A stretch of DNA of 64,000 nt from Rhodospirillaceae bacterium (lineage in GTDB: Bacteria > Pseudomonadota > Alphaproteobacteria > Rhodospirillales > Magnetospirillaceae). The notes beneath the pieces were generated by a model. That model was not told where the DNA came from and did no database searches. It saw nothing but the letters and a program-made list of their open reading frames with translations. Made by a program: the position numbers and the translations under genes. The stretch covers positions 1 through 64,000 of the forward strand of contig JASLCK010000007.1 in assembly GCA_030151865.1 (NCBI GenBank). Reading direction: 5' to 3'. The first letter of the stretch is position 1. Each line of letters begins with the position of its first letter. Shown one piece after another: positions 45,880 through 53,880 of this stretch.

Positions 45880-48264
45880 ATGACGCAGGTGGCCCCCATT
45901 TCGCAACAGATTTGGGACATGAAATACCGGCTGAAGACGCCGGACGGCGGGATTGTGGATAAAACCGTCGAAGACACCTGGGAGCGCATCGCCAAAGCCC
46001 TGGCGCAGGCCGAAGACCCCAAGGTTCGCGCCCGCCATCAGGGCGTCTTCAAGGACGCTTTGCAGGACTTCCAGTTCCTGCCCGCCGGGCGCATCGTCTC
46101 GGGCGCGGGAACGGCGCGCAAGGTCACGCTGTTCAATTGCTTCGTCATGGGCGACATCCCCGACGATATGAGCGGCATCTTCGAACATCTGAAGGAAGCC
46201 ACCGTCACCATGCAGCAGGGCGGCGGCATCGGTTATGACTTCTCGACCCTGCGTCCCAAGGGTGCGCCGGTCAAGGGCGTGGGGGCAGATGCGTCCGGCC
46301 CGCTGTCCTTCATGGATGTCTGGGACGCCATGTGCCGCACCATCATGAGCGCTGGCGCCCGGCGCGGCGCGATGATGGCCACCATGCGCTGCGACCATCC
46401 CGACATCGAAGCCTTTATCGACGCCAAGCGCACCGCCGGCCGGTTGCGCATGTTCAATCTGTCGGTGCTGGTGACCGATCCCTTCATGGAAGCGGTCAAG
46501 AAGGACGAAGCGTGGGAACTGAAGTTCAACGGCACGGTCTTTAGGAGCCTGCCCGCGCGCGAATTGTGGAACAAGATCATGCAGGCAACCTATGCCTATG
46601 CCGAACCGGGCGTGATCTTCATCGACCGCATCAACCGCCTGAACAACCTCTATTACACCGAGACCATCCACGCCACCAACCCGTGCGGCGAACAGCCCCT
46701 GCCGCCCTATGGCGTCTGCCTGCTGGGTTCGGTCAATCTGGCGCGTCTGGTGGACAATCCCTTCGAGGAAACCGCCGCGCTGAACGAGGAAAAGCTGGCG
46801 CATCTGGTGCGGACCGCCGTGCGCATGATGGACAACGTCATCGACGTTTCCAACTTCCCGTTGCCGCAGCATCGCCGCGAAGCCGAAAGCAAGCGCCGCA
46901 TCGGCCTGGGCATCACCGGTCTGGCCGACGCCCTGATCATGTGCCGCGCCCGTTACGGGGCCAAGGAAGCGGTGCGTCTGACCGACCGCTGGATGCGCCT
47001 GTTGCGCCGCGAAGCCTATCTGGCCTCGACCGAACTGGCCGCGGAAAAGGGCTCGTTCCCGCTTTATGACGCCGAAAAATATCTGGCGGGCGAAAACATC
47101 CGCGACCTGGAACAAGACGTTCAGGACGCCATCCGCAAGCACGGCATCCGCAACGCCCTGCTGACCTCGATCGCGCCGACCGGCACCATTTCGCTCTATG
47201 CCGACAATGTGTCTTCGGGGCTGGAACCGGTGTTCAGCTTCAGCTACACCCGCGCCGTCCTGATGCCCGACGGCACCCGCAAGGAAGAAGAAGTCAGCGA
47301 TTACGCGGTGCGTCTGTTCCGCCGCCTGAAGGGTGAAAACACCCCGCTGCCCGCTTACTTCGTCGATGCCCAGACCCTGGCCCCGGCGGACCATGTGGCC
47401 ATGCAGGCGGTGGTGCAGAAATATATCGACAGCTCGATTTCCAAGACCATCAACGTCCCGGAAAGCATCGCGTTCGAAGACTTCAAGAACGTCTACATGC
47501 AGGCCTATGACCAGGGCTGCAAGGGCTGCACCACCTATCGCCCCAACGACATCACCGGGTCCGTCCTGGAAGTCAAAAAGGACGACAAGCCCAAGGCCGA
47601 CGCCAAGAAGGACGAAGCCCAGGCCGAGCTGCCGCTGGAACCGGGCCGCGTTCTGCCGTCGGACCAGTACGATGCGGGTGTCGTGCATCTGACCCAGCCG
47701 CTGAACCGGCCGGAAGAACTGCCGGGCAACACCTATAAGGTCCGTTGGCCCGACAGCGACCACGCCATGTACATCACCATCAACGATGTCCTGCAAGACG
47801 GTCGCCGCCGTCCGTTCGAAGTGTTCATCAATTCCAAGAACATGGACCACTTCGCCTGGACCGTGGCGCTGACCCGCATGATCTCGGCAGTGTTCCGCCG
47901 TGGCGGCGACGTCGCCTTTGTGGTCGAGGAACTGAAGGCCGTCTTTGATCCGCGCGGCGGGCAATGGATGGGCGGCAAATATGTGCCGTCGCTGCTGGCC
48001 GCCATCGGCGACGTCATCGAACGCCACATGGTCAGCATCGGCTTCCTGGAAGACCCCAACGCCGAACGCGAGGAAATGCTGGCCGCGCAAAAGTTGGCCA
48101 AGGCCGAAGCCGCCGAGGTCAAGGCCGCCGCCATCAGCTTTACCCCGGTCAAGACCGGCACGTCGTCGATGCTGCGCAGTTGCCCGCAATGCCACCAGCC
48201 CACCCTGATGCGTCAGGAAGGCTGCGACAGTTGCACCAGCTGCGGCTATTCCAAGTGCGGCTGA
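45880..48264 (+). CDS. nrdJ: Adenosylcobalamin-dependent (class II) ribonucleoside-diphosphate reductase
   Basis: This 794-residue RNR makes deoxyribonucleotides using a B12-derived radical, working with or without oxygen. Visible features are FNCFVMGDIPD, QGGGIGYDFSTLRP, the ATNPCGEQPLPPYG block with an active-site Cys, the phosphate-binding IAPTGTISLYADN and LGITGLADAL. A Lys/Glu-rich insert lies near 568-585. A C-terminal cysteine cluster (CPQCHQP ... CDSCTSCGYSKCG) regenerates the active site. There is no NrdB-type radical subunit nearby, as expected for class II. Confidence 0.95.
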   Translation: MTQVAPISQQIWDMKYRLKTPDGGIVDKTVEDTWERIAKALAQAEDPKVRARHQGVFKDALQDFQFLPAGRIVSGAGTARKVTLFNCFVMGDIPDDMSGIFEHLKEATVTMQQGGGIGYDFSTLRPKGAPVKGVGADASGPLSFMDVWDAMCRTIMSAGARRGAMMATMRCDHPDIEAFIDAKRTAGRLRMFNLSVLVTDPFMEAVKKDEAWELKFNGTVFRSLPARELWNKIMQATYAYAEPGVIFIDRINRLNNLYYTETIHATNPCGEQPLPPYGVCLLGSVNLARLVDNPFEETAALNEEKLAHLVRTAVRMMDNVIDVSNFPLPQHRREAESKRRIGLGITGLADALIMCRARYGAKEAVRLTDRWMRLLRREAYLASTELAAEKGSFPLYDAEKYLAGENIRDLEQDVQDAIRKHGIRNALLTSIAPTGTISLYADNVSSGLEPVFSFSYTRAVLMPDGTRKEEEVSDYAVRLFRRLKGENTPLPAYFVDAQTLAPADHVAMQAVVQKYIDSSISKTINVPESIAFEDFKNVYMQAYDQGCKGCTTYRPNDITGSVLEVKKDDKPKADAKKDEAQAELPLEPGRVLPSDQYDAGVVHLTQPLNRPEELPGNTYKVRWPDSDHAMYITINDVLQDGRRRPFEVFINSKNMDHFAWTVALTRMISAVFRRGGDVAFVVEELKAVFDPRGGQWMGGKYVPSLLAAIGDVIERHMVSIGFLEDPNAEREEMLAAQKLAKAEAAEVKAAAISFTPVKTGTSSMLRSCPQCHQPTLMRQEGCDSCTSCGYSKCG

Positions 48265-48301
48265 TCGTCAGCCGACCTGCCGATCCCCGATAAAGGGTGT
48301 C

Positions 48302-48376
48302 GGTTTGCACATAAGCTGAGAATTGCACCTCGTAAACCGAGAATTAACACCCCATAAAACGAGAACTTTGCGTGAC
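48302..48376. repeat. Left inverted-repeat array of the putative mobile unit
   Basis: Three direct copies of a 21-22-nt unit of the form TAAnnYGAGAAYT start at 48312, 48333 and 48355. The outermost copy with its flank (48302-48332) forms an imperfect 31-bp inverted repeat with 50569-50599; both share CATAAG-NN-GAGAAT. Several copies nested at each end recall IS21-type termini, but the family is not proven. Confidence 0.6.
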
Positions 48377-48377
48377 A

Positions 48378-48403
48378 CGAAAGGGGCCGAATGGCCCCTT
48401 TCG
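48378..48403 (+). terminator. Hairpin terminator inside the left end
   Basis: A perfect 11-bp stem CGAAAGGGGCC / GGCCCCTTTCG with loop GAAT. It lies 114 nt after the nrdJ stop, just inside the repeat array, and may stop nrdJ transcription from entering the accessory genes. The following T-content is low. Confidence 0.6.
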
Positions 48404-48678
48404 GATTCCTAGCATGATCAAATCTACCACTAAGGCTGAGGTACGCTTTTGGTCTGCACAAAATCTTCCAAAGTCTCAGCTACAACTGGGTCAGAATAAA
48501 AATGTTCCTATAAAACCCGCAACCTTCCACGATGGCACGCTTATTGGGTTGCCCACCAACCATCCACAACAACAAAATATCCTGACGTCTGATCTCCAGA
48601 AGAGGATGTTTCCGTTGTAGGATAGATTCGATATGTTGAGGTCAGTTGCCCAGCGATTTGTCGCAGATAAATAAGTGA

Positions 48679-48897
48679 GCGCGGCGTGGAGCTGATTATC
48701 AAGAGAAAGCGGCAGAGCTTTTGCGTCAGATGGGCTTCGACACCACTGTCGCGAGAATTCTCGAAGGTGCGCGCGGGAAGCATGAAGTCGATATAGTTGC
48801 GCGGACCACCTTAGGCAACGAGGCCACAATACAGATCATAGCGTGCAAGCACCGGAAGTCGAGCACAACCATGCATACACCAATTGACCTTCTATGA
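48679..48897 (+). pseudogene. Fragment of a restriction-endonuclease-like (Mrr/PD-(D/E)xK) gene, catalytically defective
   Basis: An open frame of 72 codons without a normal start reads ...DYQEKAAELLRQMGFDTTVA, then GARGKHEVDIVARTT and IQIIACKHRKSSTT before a stop. The pattern (helix, GxRGxHExD, strand, ECK) is that of Mrr-type PD-(D/E)xK nuclease domains. The Asp is present, but the Glu of the E-x-K motif is Ala (ACK), and both ends of the gene are missing. It is a relic. Its stop overlaps the region just before the dGTPase start. Confidence 0.6.
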
Positions 48898-48931
48898 TAT
48901 GGTCTTCTTAGAAGATAGGGGGAATATGGTC

Positions 48932-50272
48932 ATGGTTTGGCTTGAGCGGCGGTCCGGATGGCAGAAAAAAGCCCAGGACGCTCGTACACCTGGTGATGTC
49001 GATTACGGTCGCGTGATCCATTCCGCTTCGTTCAGAAGACTGCAAGGCAAGACCCAGATCCTCAATCTGGGTGATAGCGATTTCTATCGCACAAGGCTGA
49101 CACACTCCCTCGAGGTTGCCCAAATTGCAGCGGGCCTCAGCTCTCAATTGGGTCACAACTTCCCCGATCACGAAGCAACCAATTACATTCCGGACCGCAG
49201 CATGATGCAGGCCATTGCTTGCACACATGACCTTGGCCATCCGCCGTTTGGTCACGGTGGGGAAGTGGCACTGAATTACTGCATGCGGGAAAATGGTGGC
49301 TTCGAAGGAAATGGGCAGACTCTTCGCATTCTCTCAAGATTGGAGAAGTTCTCCGAAGCCAATGGAGCAGATCTTTCCCGCGAGGCATTGCTTGGCGTTT
49401 TGAAATACCCTGTGGCCTATGGCGTCGCTGTAAATCCAAAAATCGTTCCGAGAATGCTTGCGGACACTAGTGGCACCCCGCTGCTCGACCGTAAGTCCTC
49501 CAAGCCGCCCAAATGCTACATGGATAGCGAGGCGGATGTTGTCTCTTGGTTGCTTGAGCCGCTTTCTGAAAATGACCGAGCTCTCTTTCAGGCTATTGAC
49601 CCAGAGCTGGGCAAGCACGCGAAGGCGCGGCATAAGTCATTCGCTTGCAGCATCATGGACCTCGCCGACGATATAAGTTTCGGCATCCATGACATGGAGG
49701 ATGCACTGGCCTTGCGGTTAGTAGACGAAGACGGCTTTCGCCGACACGTAACTCCGAAGAATTGTGAAGGATTGCTCGACTATCTCAACTCGAACTATCC
49801 TGGCCAATATGGAAACGACGTCTATGAAGGCCTCAGAGGGCGACTTTTTGCTGGAGGCTCCGAGCGAAAGCACCAGATCAATCGAATCCTGAATTTTGTT
49901 ATACCGAGCGTAGAGATTGCGAAGCTTGATGAATTTGAGGAACCGCGCCTTCGCTATCGCGCTCAGCTCCCTGAGCCAGTCACCCGCTTTGTCAAAGCAG
50001 TAAGGGACTTCATTCGTGAAGAGGTCATACTAAATCCGAGCGTCCAGCATCTAGAATTCAAGGGTCAGATGATGGTCATTTCGGTGTTTGAGGTTTTGAG
50101 GTCTGATCCAAAAAGTTTCCTGCCACCCGATATTTTCGCCAAATATGAGCGTAGCTCCGACCCACAGCGCGATATCTGCGACTATGTTGCGGGAATGACA
50201 GACACCTATCTATTGAAAACATATGAGCGCCTTTTTGCACAAAGGATTGGCTCCGTCTTCGATAAGCTCTAG
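48932..50272 (+). CDS. dgt: HD-domain deoxyguanosine triphosphate triphosphohydrolase (dGTPase), accessory type
   Basis: This 446-residue dNTPase hydrolyses dGTP or other dNTPs to the nucleoside and triphosphate. Key motifs are VIHSASFRRLQGKTQI, then RTRLTHSLEVAQIA and CTHDLGHPPFGHGGE with the metal-binding His and Asp residues, and a later MDLADDISFGIHD. The ATG at 48932 has AGGGGGA 8 nt upstream; ATG codons at 48899 and 48926 are also in frame. GC content and codon use are clearly lower than in flanking genes, indicating transfer. Such dGTPases deplete dNTPs against phages in other bacteria; defence is inference here, supported by the nuclease relic alongside. Confidence 0.88.
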   Translation: MVWLERRSGWQKKAQDARTPGDVDYGRVIHSASFRRLQGKTQILNLGDSDFYRTRLTHSLEVAQIAAGLSSQLGHNFPDHEATNYIPDRSMMQAIACTHDLGHPPFGHGGEVALNYCMRENGGFEGNGQTLRILSRLEKFSEANGADLSREALLGVLKYPVAYGVAVNPKIVPRMLADTSGTPLLDRKSSKPPKCYMDSEADVVSWLLEPLSENDRALFQAIDPELGKHAKARHKSFACSIMDLADDISFGIHDMEDALALRLVDEDGFRRHVTPKNCEGLLDYLNSNYPGQYGNDVYEGLRGRLFAGGSERKHQINRILNFVIPSVEIAKLDEFEEPRLRYRAQLPEPVTRFVKAVRDFIREEVILNPSVQHLEFKGQMMVISVFEVLRSDPKSFLPPDIFAKYERSSDPQRDICDYVAGMTDTYLLKTYERLFAQRIGSVFDKL

Positions 50273-50490
50273 CTGAAAGCCCGCCTTCGGGCCGTGGGGC
50301 GTCTTGTTCGGTTTTGCCTCTCAAGCGCCAAACGGAGCCCGTCGGCTGTCGGCCCCATGGGACTACCTCGCGCCTTTTTGGGCCGTCTAGGCACCTCGGG
50401 CGCGGCCTGTGAAGCGGACTTGCCCAACCATCAGGAAAGGCGAGAAAGGGTGGATTTCAATCCATCCTCTGGTGAGCGCTCTAGAGAAGA

Positions 50491-50599
50491 AATTCTCATC
50501 TTTCATGCAACCTTTCACGGGAATTCTCATTTAATGCGGGGCGGTGAGCGATGGATGGCAATGAAGCTGGAGCGGCGATTCTCGTCTTATGCTAAAATC
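50491..50599. repeat. Right inverted-repeat array of the putative mobile unit
   Basis: Copies of the left-end motif in reverse orientation start at 50491 (AATTCTCATCTT), 50522 (AATTCTCATTTAATG) and 50577 (GATTCTCGTCTTATG). The outermost, 50569-50599, aligns with left 48302-48332. The 50491 copy also extends to a GCAACC block matching the left end. Spacing (31 and 55 nt) is less regular than on the left. Confidence 0.55.
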
Positions 50600-50631
50600 G
50601 AGAAAAAGGACAAACGACAAGCCAAGACGGT

Positions 50632-50667
50632 ACCCCTTCCATCGCCTGATGGAAGGGGTGTTTTTTT
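50632..50667 (+). terminator. Strong rho-independent terminator upstream of marR
   Basis: A 12-bp stem ACCCCTTCCATC / GATGGAAGGGGT with loop GCCT, then G and seven T. It lies 360 nt beyond the dGTPase stop, so the transcript it ends is either a long dGTPase 3' tail or an unannotated RNA. Confidence 0.93.
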
Positions 50668-50695
50668 GCGTTCTGCTCCCCTTGAACAGATTTCC

Positions 50696-50736
50696 TTGAC
50701 GCCCATATAACTAGCAAGCTAACGATTAGCTTGCTA
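50696..50736 (+). promoter_or_regulatory. Promoter and palindromic MarR operator
   Basis: A perfect inverted repeat with 11-bp arms (TAGCAAGCTAA at 50712-50722 and its exact complement at 50726-50736, spacer CGA) ends 18 nt before the marR ATG. A TTGACG -35-like hexamer at 50696-50701 lies just upstream, so the operator would cover the -10 region. Autorepression of marR-emrAB is the natural reading. Confidence 0.8.
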
Positions 50737-50754
50737 ACGAATTAGGGTTCGATC

Positions 50755-51210
50755 ATGGCCTATAGGAAAGAAGACATCGGCACCGATCTGGGACGCGTCA
50801 GCCGCATGTGGCGGGCCTGCGTCGATGAACGGCTGGCCCCCCTGGGACTGTCGATGTCGCGCTGGCTGGCGGTTTGGTATCTGGCCAAGGCGGGCGGCGT
50901 GTTGCCGCAGCGGGAACTGGCGATCCGTCTTGGCATCGAAGGGCCGACCCTGGTGCGCACGCTCGATTGGCTGGAAGGCCAAAGCATGATTGAACGGCGT
51001 GACGATCCCGCCGACCGGCGCAACAAGATCGTCCATCTCTTGCCCACCGCCGATCAGTTGGTCGAGACCATCGCCCGCATCGGGTCTGAATTCCGCGAAC
51101 AGGTGTTTCAAGGCTTTTCGCCCCATGAGCTTGAGGCGCTGCATCAGATGCTGGCGCGCATGGCCCACAATATGGGCGGTGAACTGCCCAGCGAACGGAG
51201 CGGCCAATGA
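50755..51210 (+). CDS. MarR/SlyA-family transcriptional regulator
   Basis: This 151-residue regulator has a winged helix-turn-helix (QRELAIRLGIEGPTLVRTLD, about 59-78) and the wing motif IERRDDPADRRNKIVHL typical of MarR. It is first in an operon with a membrane fusion protein, an MFS pump and UspA; the next start overlaps its stop by 4 nt. It probably represses the pump and is released by a pump substrate. Confidence 0.94.
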   Translation: MAYRKEDIGTDLGRVSRMWRACVDERLAPLGLSMSRWLAVWYLAKAGGVLPQRELAIRLGIEGPTLVRTLDWLEGQSMIERRDDPADRRNKIVHLLPTADQLVETIARIGSEFREQVFQGFSPHELEALHQMLARMAHNMGGELPSERSGQ

Positions 51211-52340
51211 ACGCCCGGCTCGTGACCCGCCCCCATCCGGTCCTGCGGCTGGCGGTTCATTTAAGACGGTGGCGCAAACCGCTGCTGACCACCACCACGC
51301 TGGCGTTGGTCGGTCTGGGGGTCGGCTGGCAGGTGGAACGGCTGTCCCACATCACCGAGACCGACGCACGAGTGATGAGTGATCTGGTCACCGTATCCAG
51401 CCGCTCCGACGGCTGGGTTGCCAAGCGGTTGGTCACCGACGGCGATGGTGTCGCCAACGGTCAGGCCCTGGTGGAGATCGACCGGCGCGAAACCGAATTG
51501 CAGGTGCGCGAGTTGCAAGCCAAACTGGATGCCTTGGGGGTGGAACGCAACCGCACCGCCCTTCAGTTGCAAATCGCCGAAACCACCGCCCCCAATGCCG
51601 TCGCCGAGGCCAATGCCCGCCAGAGTGCCAGCGAGGCCAGCCTGCGCGCCGCCGCGTCGGAACTGGAGCGCAATCAAAAGGATTATCAGCGTGCCAACAC
51701 CCTGGTGGGCAGCGACTTTCTGTCGCGCCAGACCTGGGATTTGCGCCACAGCCAATTGCGTCAGGCCGAGGAAAGCCAGCGCGCCGCCCAGGCCAAACTG
51801 ACCGAAGCCCGATCCGAAGTCAGCGGCGCCAAGGCCAAGCTGGCGGAAATCGATCTGCTGCGTCAGGCCATCGCCGAACTGGACCACAACGCCCAGGAGA
51901 TCCAGGCCCAGATCGACCAGCGCCGCATCGAAACCACCGACCGCACCATCCAAAGCCCGATTGCCGGGGTGGTTGACCGCAAGTTTGTCGAGCCGGGGGA
52001 ATATGTCATTCCCGGCCAGCGGTTGCTGTTGATGCACGACCCCAAGGCGGTGTGGGTGGAAGCCAACGTCAAGGAAACCAAGATCGCCCGTCTGCGTCCC
52101 GGTCAAAGCGTTGCCATTGATGTGGACGCTTACCCCAACCGCCATTTCGTCGGCGTGGTCGAACGGGTCGGCAATGCCACTACCAGCGAATTCGCCCTGC
52201 TGCCCAGCCCCAACCCGTCGGGCAATTTCACCAAGATCACCCAACGCGTGCCCGTGCGCATCGCCGTCATTCAGCCGGACGACAACCCCTTGCGTCCCGG
52301 CATGATGGTCGAGGTGGATATTGACACCGCTCACCACTGA
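51207..52340 (+). CDS. emrA: EmrA/HlyD-type membrane fusion protein
   Basis: In this 377-residue periplasmic adaptor one N-terminal membrane helix (about 28-46) is followed by a split lipoyl domain (VSSRSDGWVAKRLVTDGDGV and TIQSPIAGVVDRKFVEPGEY). A long coiled-coil hairpin (about 95-240) and a beta-barrel complete it. It links the EmrB-type pump to an outer-membrane channel, which is not encoded here. It overlaps marR by 4 nt and the pump gene by 20 nt. Confidence 0.94.
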   Translation: MNARLVTRPHPVLRLAVHLRRWRKPLLTTTTLALVGLGVGWQVERLSHITETDARVMSDLVTVSSRSDGWVAKRLVTDGDGVANGQALVEIDRRETELQVRELQAKLDALGVERNRTALQLQIAETTAPNAVAEANARQSASEASLRAAASELERNQKDYQRANTLVGSDFLSRQTWDLRHSQLRQAEESQRAAQAKLTEARSEVSGAKAKLAEIDLLRQAIAELDHNAQEIQAQIDQRRIETTDRTIQSPIAGVVDRKFVEPGEYVIPGQRLLLMHDPKAVWVEANVKETKIARLRPGQSVAIDVDAYPNRHFVGVVERVGNATTSEFALLPSPNPSGNFTKITQRVPVRIAVIQPDDNPLRPGMMVEVDIDTAHH

Positions 52341-53880
52341 CGACCTGATCGCCCGCCATGGCGGGGCCTACAAGTGGTACGCCACCGCCACCGTCATGGT
52401 CGGCTGCATCGCCACCGTCTTGTCGGCCACCATCGTCAATGTCGCCCTGCCCGACATCATGGGCGAATTCGGCATGGGCCAGGACAAGGCGCAATGGCTG
52501 TCCACCGCCTTTCTGGCGGCGATGACCGCATCCATGCTGGTCACCGCCTGGCTGTCGGCCAGCTTTGGCAGCCGCGCCACCTATATCGCCGCCTTGCTGG
52601 TTTTCATCCTGGGCTCGGTCATTGGCGGCATCAGCCCCAACGAGGATGTGCTGATCCTGGCCCGGCTGCTGCAAGGCGTGGCGGCGGGTGTGATCCAGCC
52701 TTTGACCATGGTCACGGTCTTTCAGTCTTTCCCACCGGAAAAGCGCGGGCTGGCCATGGGGATTTTCGGCATGGGGGTCATCCTGGCCCCGGCCCTGGGC
52801 CCGACCTTGGGGGGCATGCTGATCGACAATTATTCGTGGCGTTACGTCTTCTTCATGGGACCGCCTTTTTGTCTGGCGGGCATGCTGCTGGCCCCGGCCT
52901 TTCTGCCCAATGCGGTGGCCGCTGCCCGACGCGGCTTTGACCTGATCGGCTTTGTCTTGTTGTCGCTGTCCATCGCCGCCTTTCTGACCGGATTGTCCAA
53001 CGGACAGCGGGACGGTTGGGATTCGGCCTTTATTCAAAGTGCGTTTGGTGTGGCGGCGGTGGGAAGCGTGCTGTTCGTCATCCAGGAAAAGCGCAGCCCG
53101 ACCCCGATCCTGGCTTTGCGGGTTTATCTCAACCCCCGCTTCGCCGCGGCCTCGGTGGTGGCGTTCATCCTGGGGCTGGGGCTTTACGGTTCGACCTATC
53201 TGGTGCCGCTGTTCGTCCAGACCATTCAGGGCTATAGCCCGACGGAATCGGGATTGCTGCTGATGCCGGCCGGGGTGGTTTTGGGCGTCGTCTTTCCGCT
53301 GGCGGGGCGAATGAGCGACAAGATCGCCCCCGACCGGATGATCTGCGCCGGGCTGTTTCTGTTCGGCCTGTCCAGCACCCTGATGATGAACCTGGGCACA
53401 TCAACCGATTTCTGGGATCTAGCGCTGTGGGTGGTGGTTGGCCGGATCGGCTTAGGCCTGATCCTGCCCTCGCTCAATGGCGGCGCGCTCAGGGTGCTCA
53501 GCCCCGACATGGTCGGCCAGGGTGCGGGCGCCATCAACTTTATCCGCCAACTGGGCGGGGCCGCTGGGGTCAGCCTGCTGTCGGTCTGGCTGGACCGCCA
53601 GACCAGCTTTTATGCCGCCGAGTTCAACGCCCTGCAAACCGGCACCCCCATCGCCAACGACACCTTGAACCTAATCGCCATGCTGCTGCGCCGGGGCGGC
53701 ATTCCTGATACCGCCCCGATCTCGCTGCACACCGATCTGGCCTATGGCTTCTTTTCACGCATGATCAGCGCCCAGGCCAATGTCATGGGGTTTCGCGAAA
53801 GCTTTCTGCTGGTGGCGGGGCTGTTCTTTCTGGCCCTGCTGCCCGCCTGGTTCATGCGCAAACGCAAGGAAATGCTATGA
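52321..53880 (+). CDS. emrB: EmrB-type MFS drug/proton antiporter (DHA2 family, 14 helices)
   Basis: This 519-residue pump carries MFS motif signatures ATVMVGCIATVLSATIVNVA (helix 1, with the IVNVALPDI motif) and RLLQGVAAGVIQP. Motif C is GMGVILAPALGPTLGG and the second-half RIGLGLILPSLNG. The start is a TTG at 52321 overlapping emrA; no nearer ATG is in frame. It exports hydrophobic compounds with EmrA; substrates are unknown. Confidence 0.94.
   Translation: MTPLTTDDLIARHGGAYKWYATATVMVGCIATVLSATIVNVALPDIMGEFGMGQDKAQWLSTAFLAAMTASMLVTAWLSASFGSRATYIAALLVFILGSVIGGISPNEDVLILARLLQGVAAGVIQPLTMVTVFQSFPPEKRGLAMGIFGMGVILAPALGPTLGGMLIDNYSWRYVFFMGPPFCLAGMLLAPAFLPNAVAAARRGFDLIGFVLLSLSIAAFLTGLSNGQRDGWDSAFIQSAFGVAAVGSVLFVIQEKRSPTPILALRVYLNPRFAAASVVAFILGLGLYGSTYLVPLFVQTIQGYSPTESGLLLMPAGVVLGVVFPLAGRMSDKIAPDRMICAGLFLFGLSSTLMMNLGTSTDFWDLALWVVVGRIGLGLILPSLNGGALRVLSPDMVGQGAGAINFIRQLGGAAGVSLLSVWLDRQTSFYAAEFNALQTGTPIANDTLNLIAMLLRRGGIPDTAPISLHTDLAYGFFSRMISAQANVMGFRESFLLVAGLFFLALLPAWFMRKRKEML

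Larger units (their letters stand above)
48265..48678. other. Non-coding stretch with the left end of a putative mobile unit
   Basis: No credible gene is present in this stretch between nrdJ and the endonuclease fragment. Base composition turns noticeably more AT-rich from about 48,300. It contains the left repeat array (48302-48376) and a perfect hairpin. A 82-codon frame at 48372-48620 has no ribosome-binding site or recognisable sequence and is not called. Confidence 0.6.
48302..50599. mobile_element. Putative non-autonomous mobile unit carrying defence-type genes
   Basis: About 2.3 kb of visibly lower-GC DNA is bounded by 31-bp imperfect inverted repeats, with two further subterminal copies of the GAGAATT motif inside each end in mirrored orientation. 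It carries a decayed restriction-endonuclease-like fragment and an intact dGTPase. No transposase is present and I could not see a convincing target-site duplication, so it may be a cargo remnant of a larger element. It sits directly behind nrdJ, a neighbouring nucleotide-metabolism gene, probably by chance. Confidence 0.45.
50273..50754. other. Intergenic stretch with right repeat array, terminator and MarR operator
   Basis: No credible gene. After the dGTPase stop there is a small GCCCG/CGGGC hairpin, about 200 nt of GC-rich sequence with no recognisable content, the right repeat array, a strong terminator (50632-50667) and the operator-promoter of the marR operon. The GC-rich 50,280-50,440 part could encode a structured RNA, but no known family was recognised. 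Confidence 0.5.

Noticed and set aside
48372..48620. 82-codon plus-strand frame (and overlapping minus-strand frames) in the left part of the accessory unit
   Set aside because: No ribosome-binding site, no recognisable domain, overlaps a hairpin and the repeat array; random open frames are expected in this AT-richer DNA.
48302..50599. CRISPR array interpretation of the repeated AATTCTC/GAGAATT units
   Set aside because: Only three short copies per end, in opposite orientations at the two ends, irregular spacing and no cas genes.
50294..50710. 138-codon plus-strand frame after the dGTPase
   Set aside because: It runs through the repeat array and a strong terminator, lacks a ribosome-binding site and has no coherent protein character.
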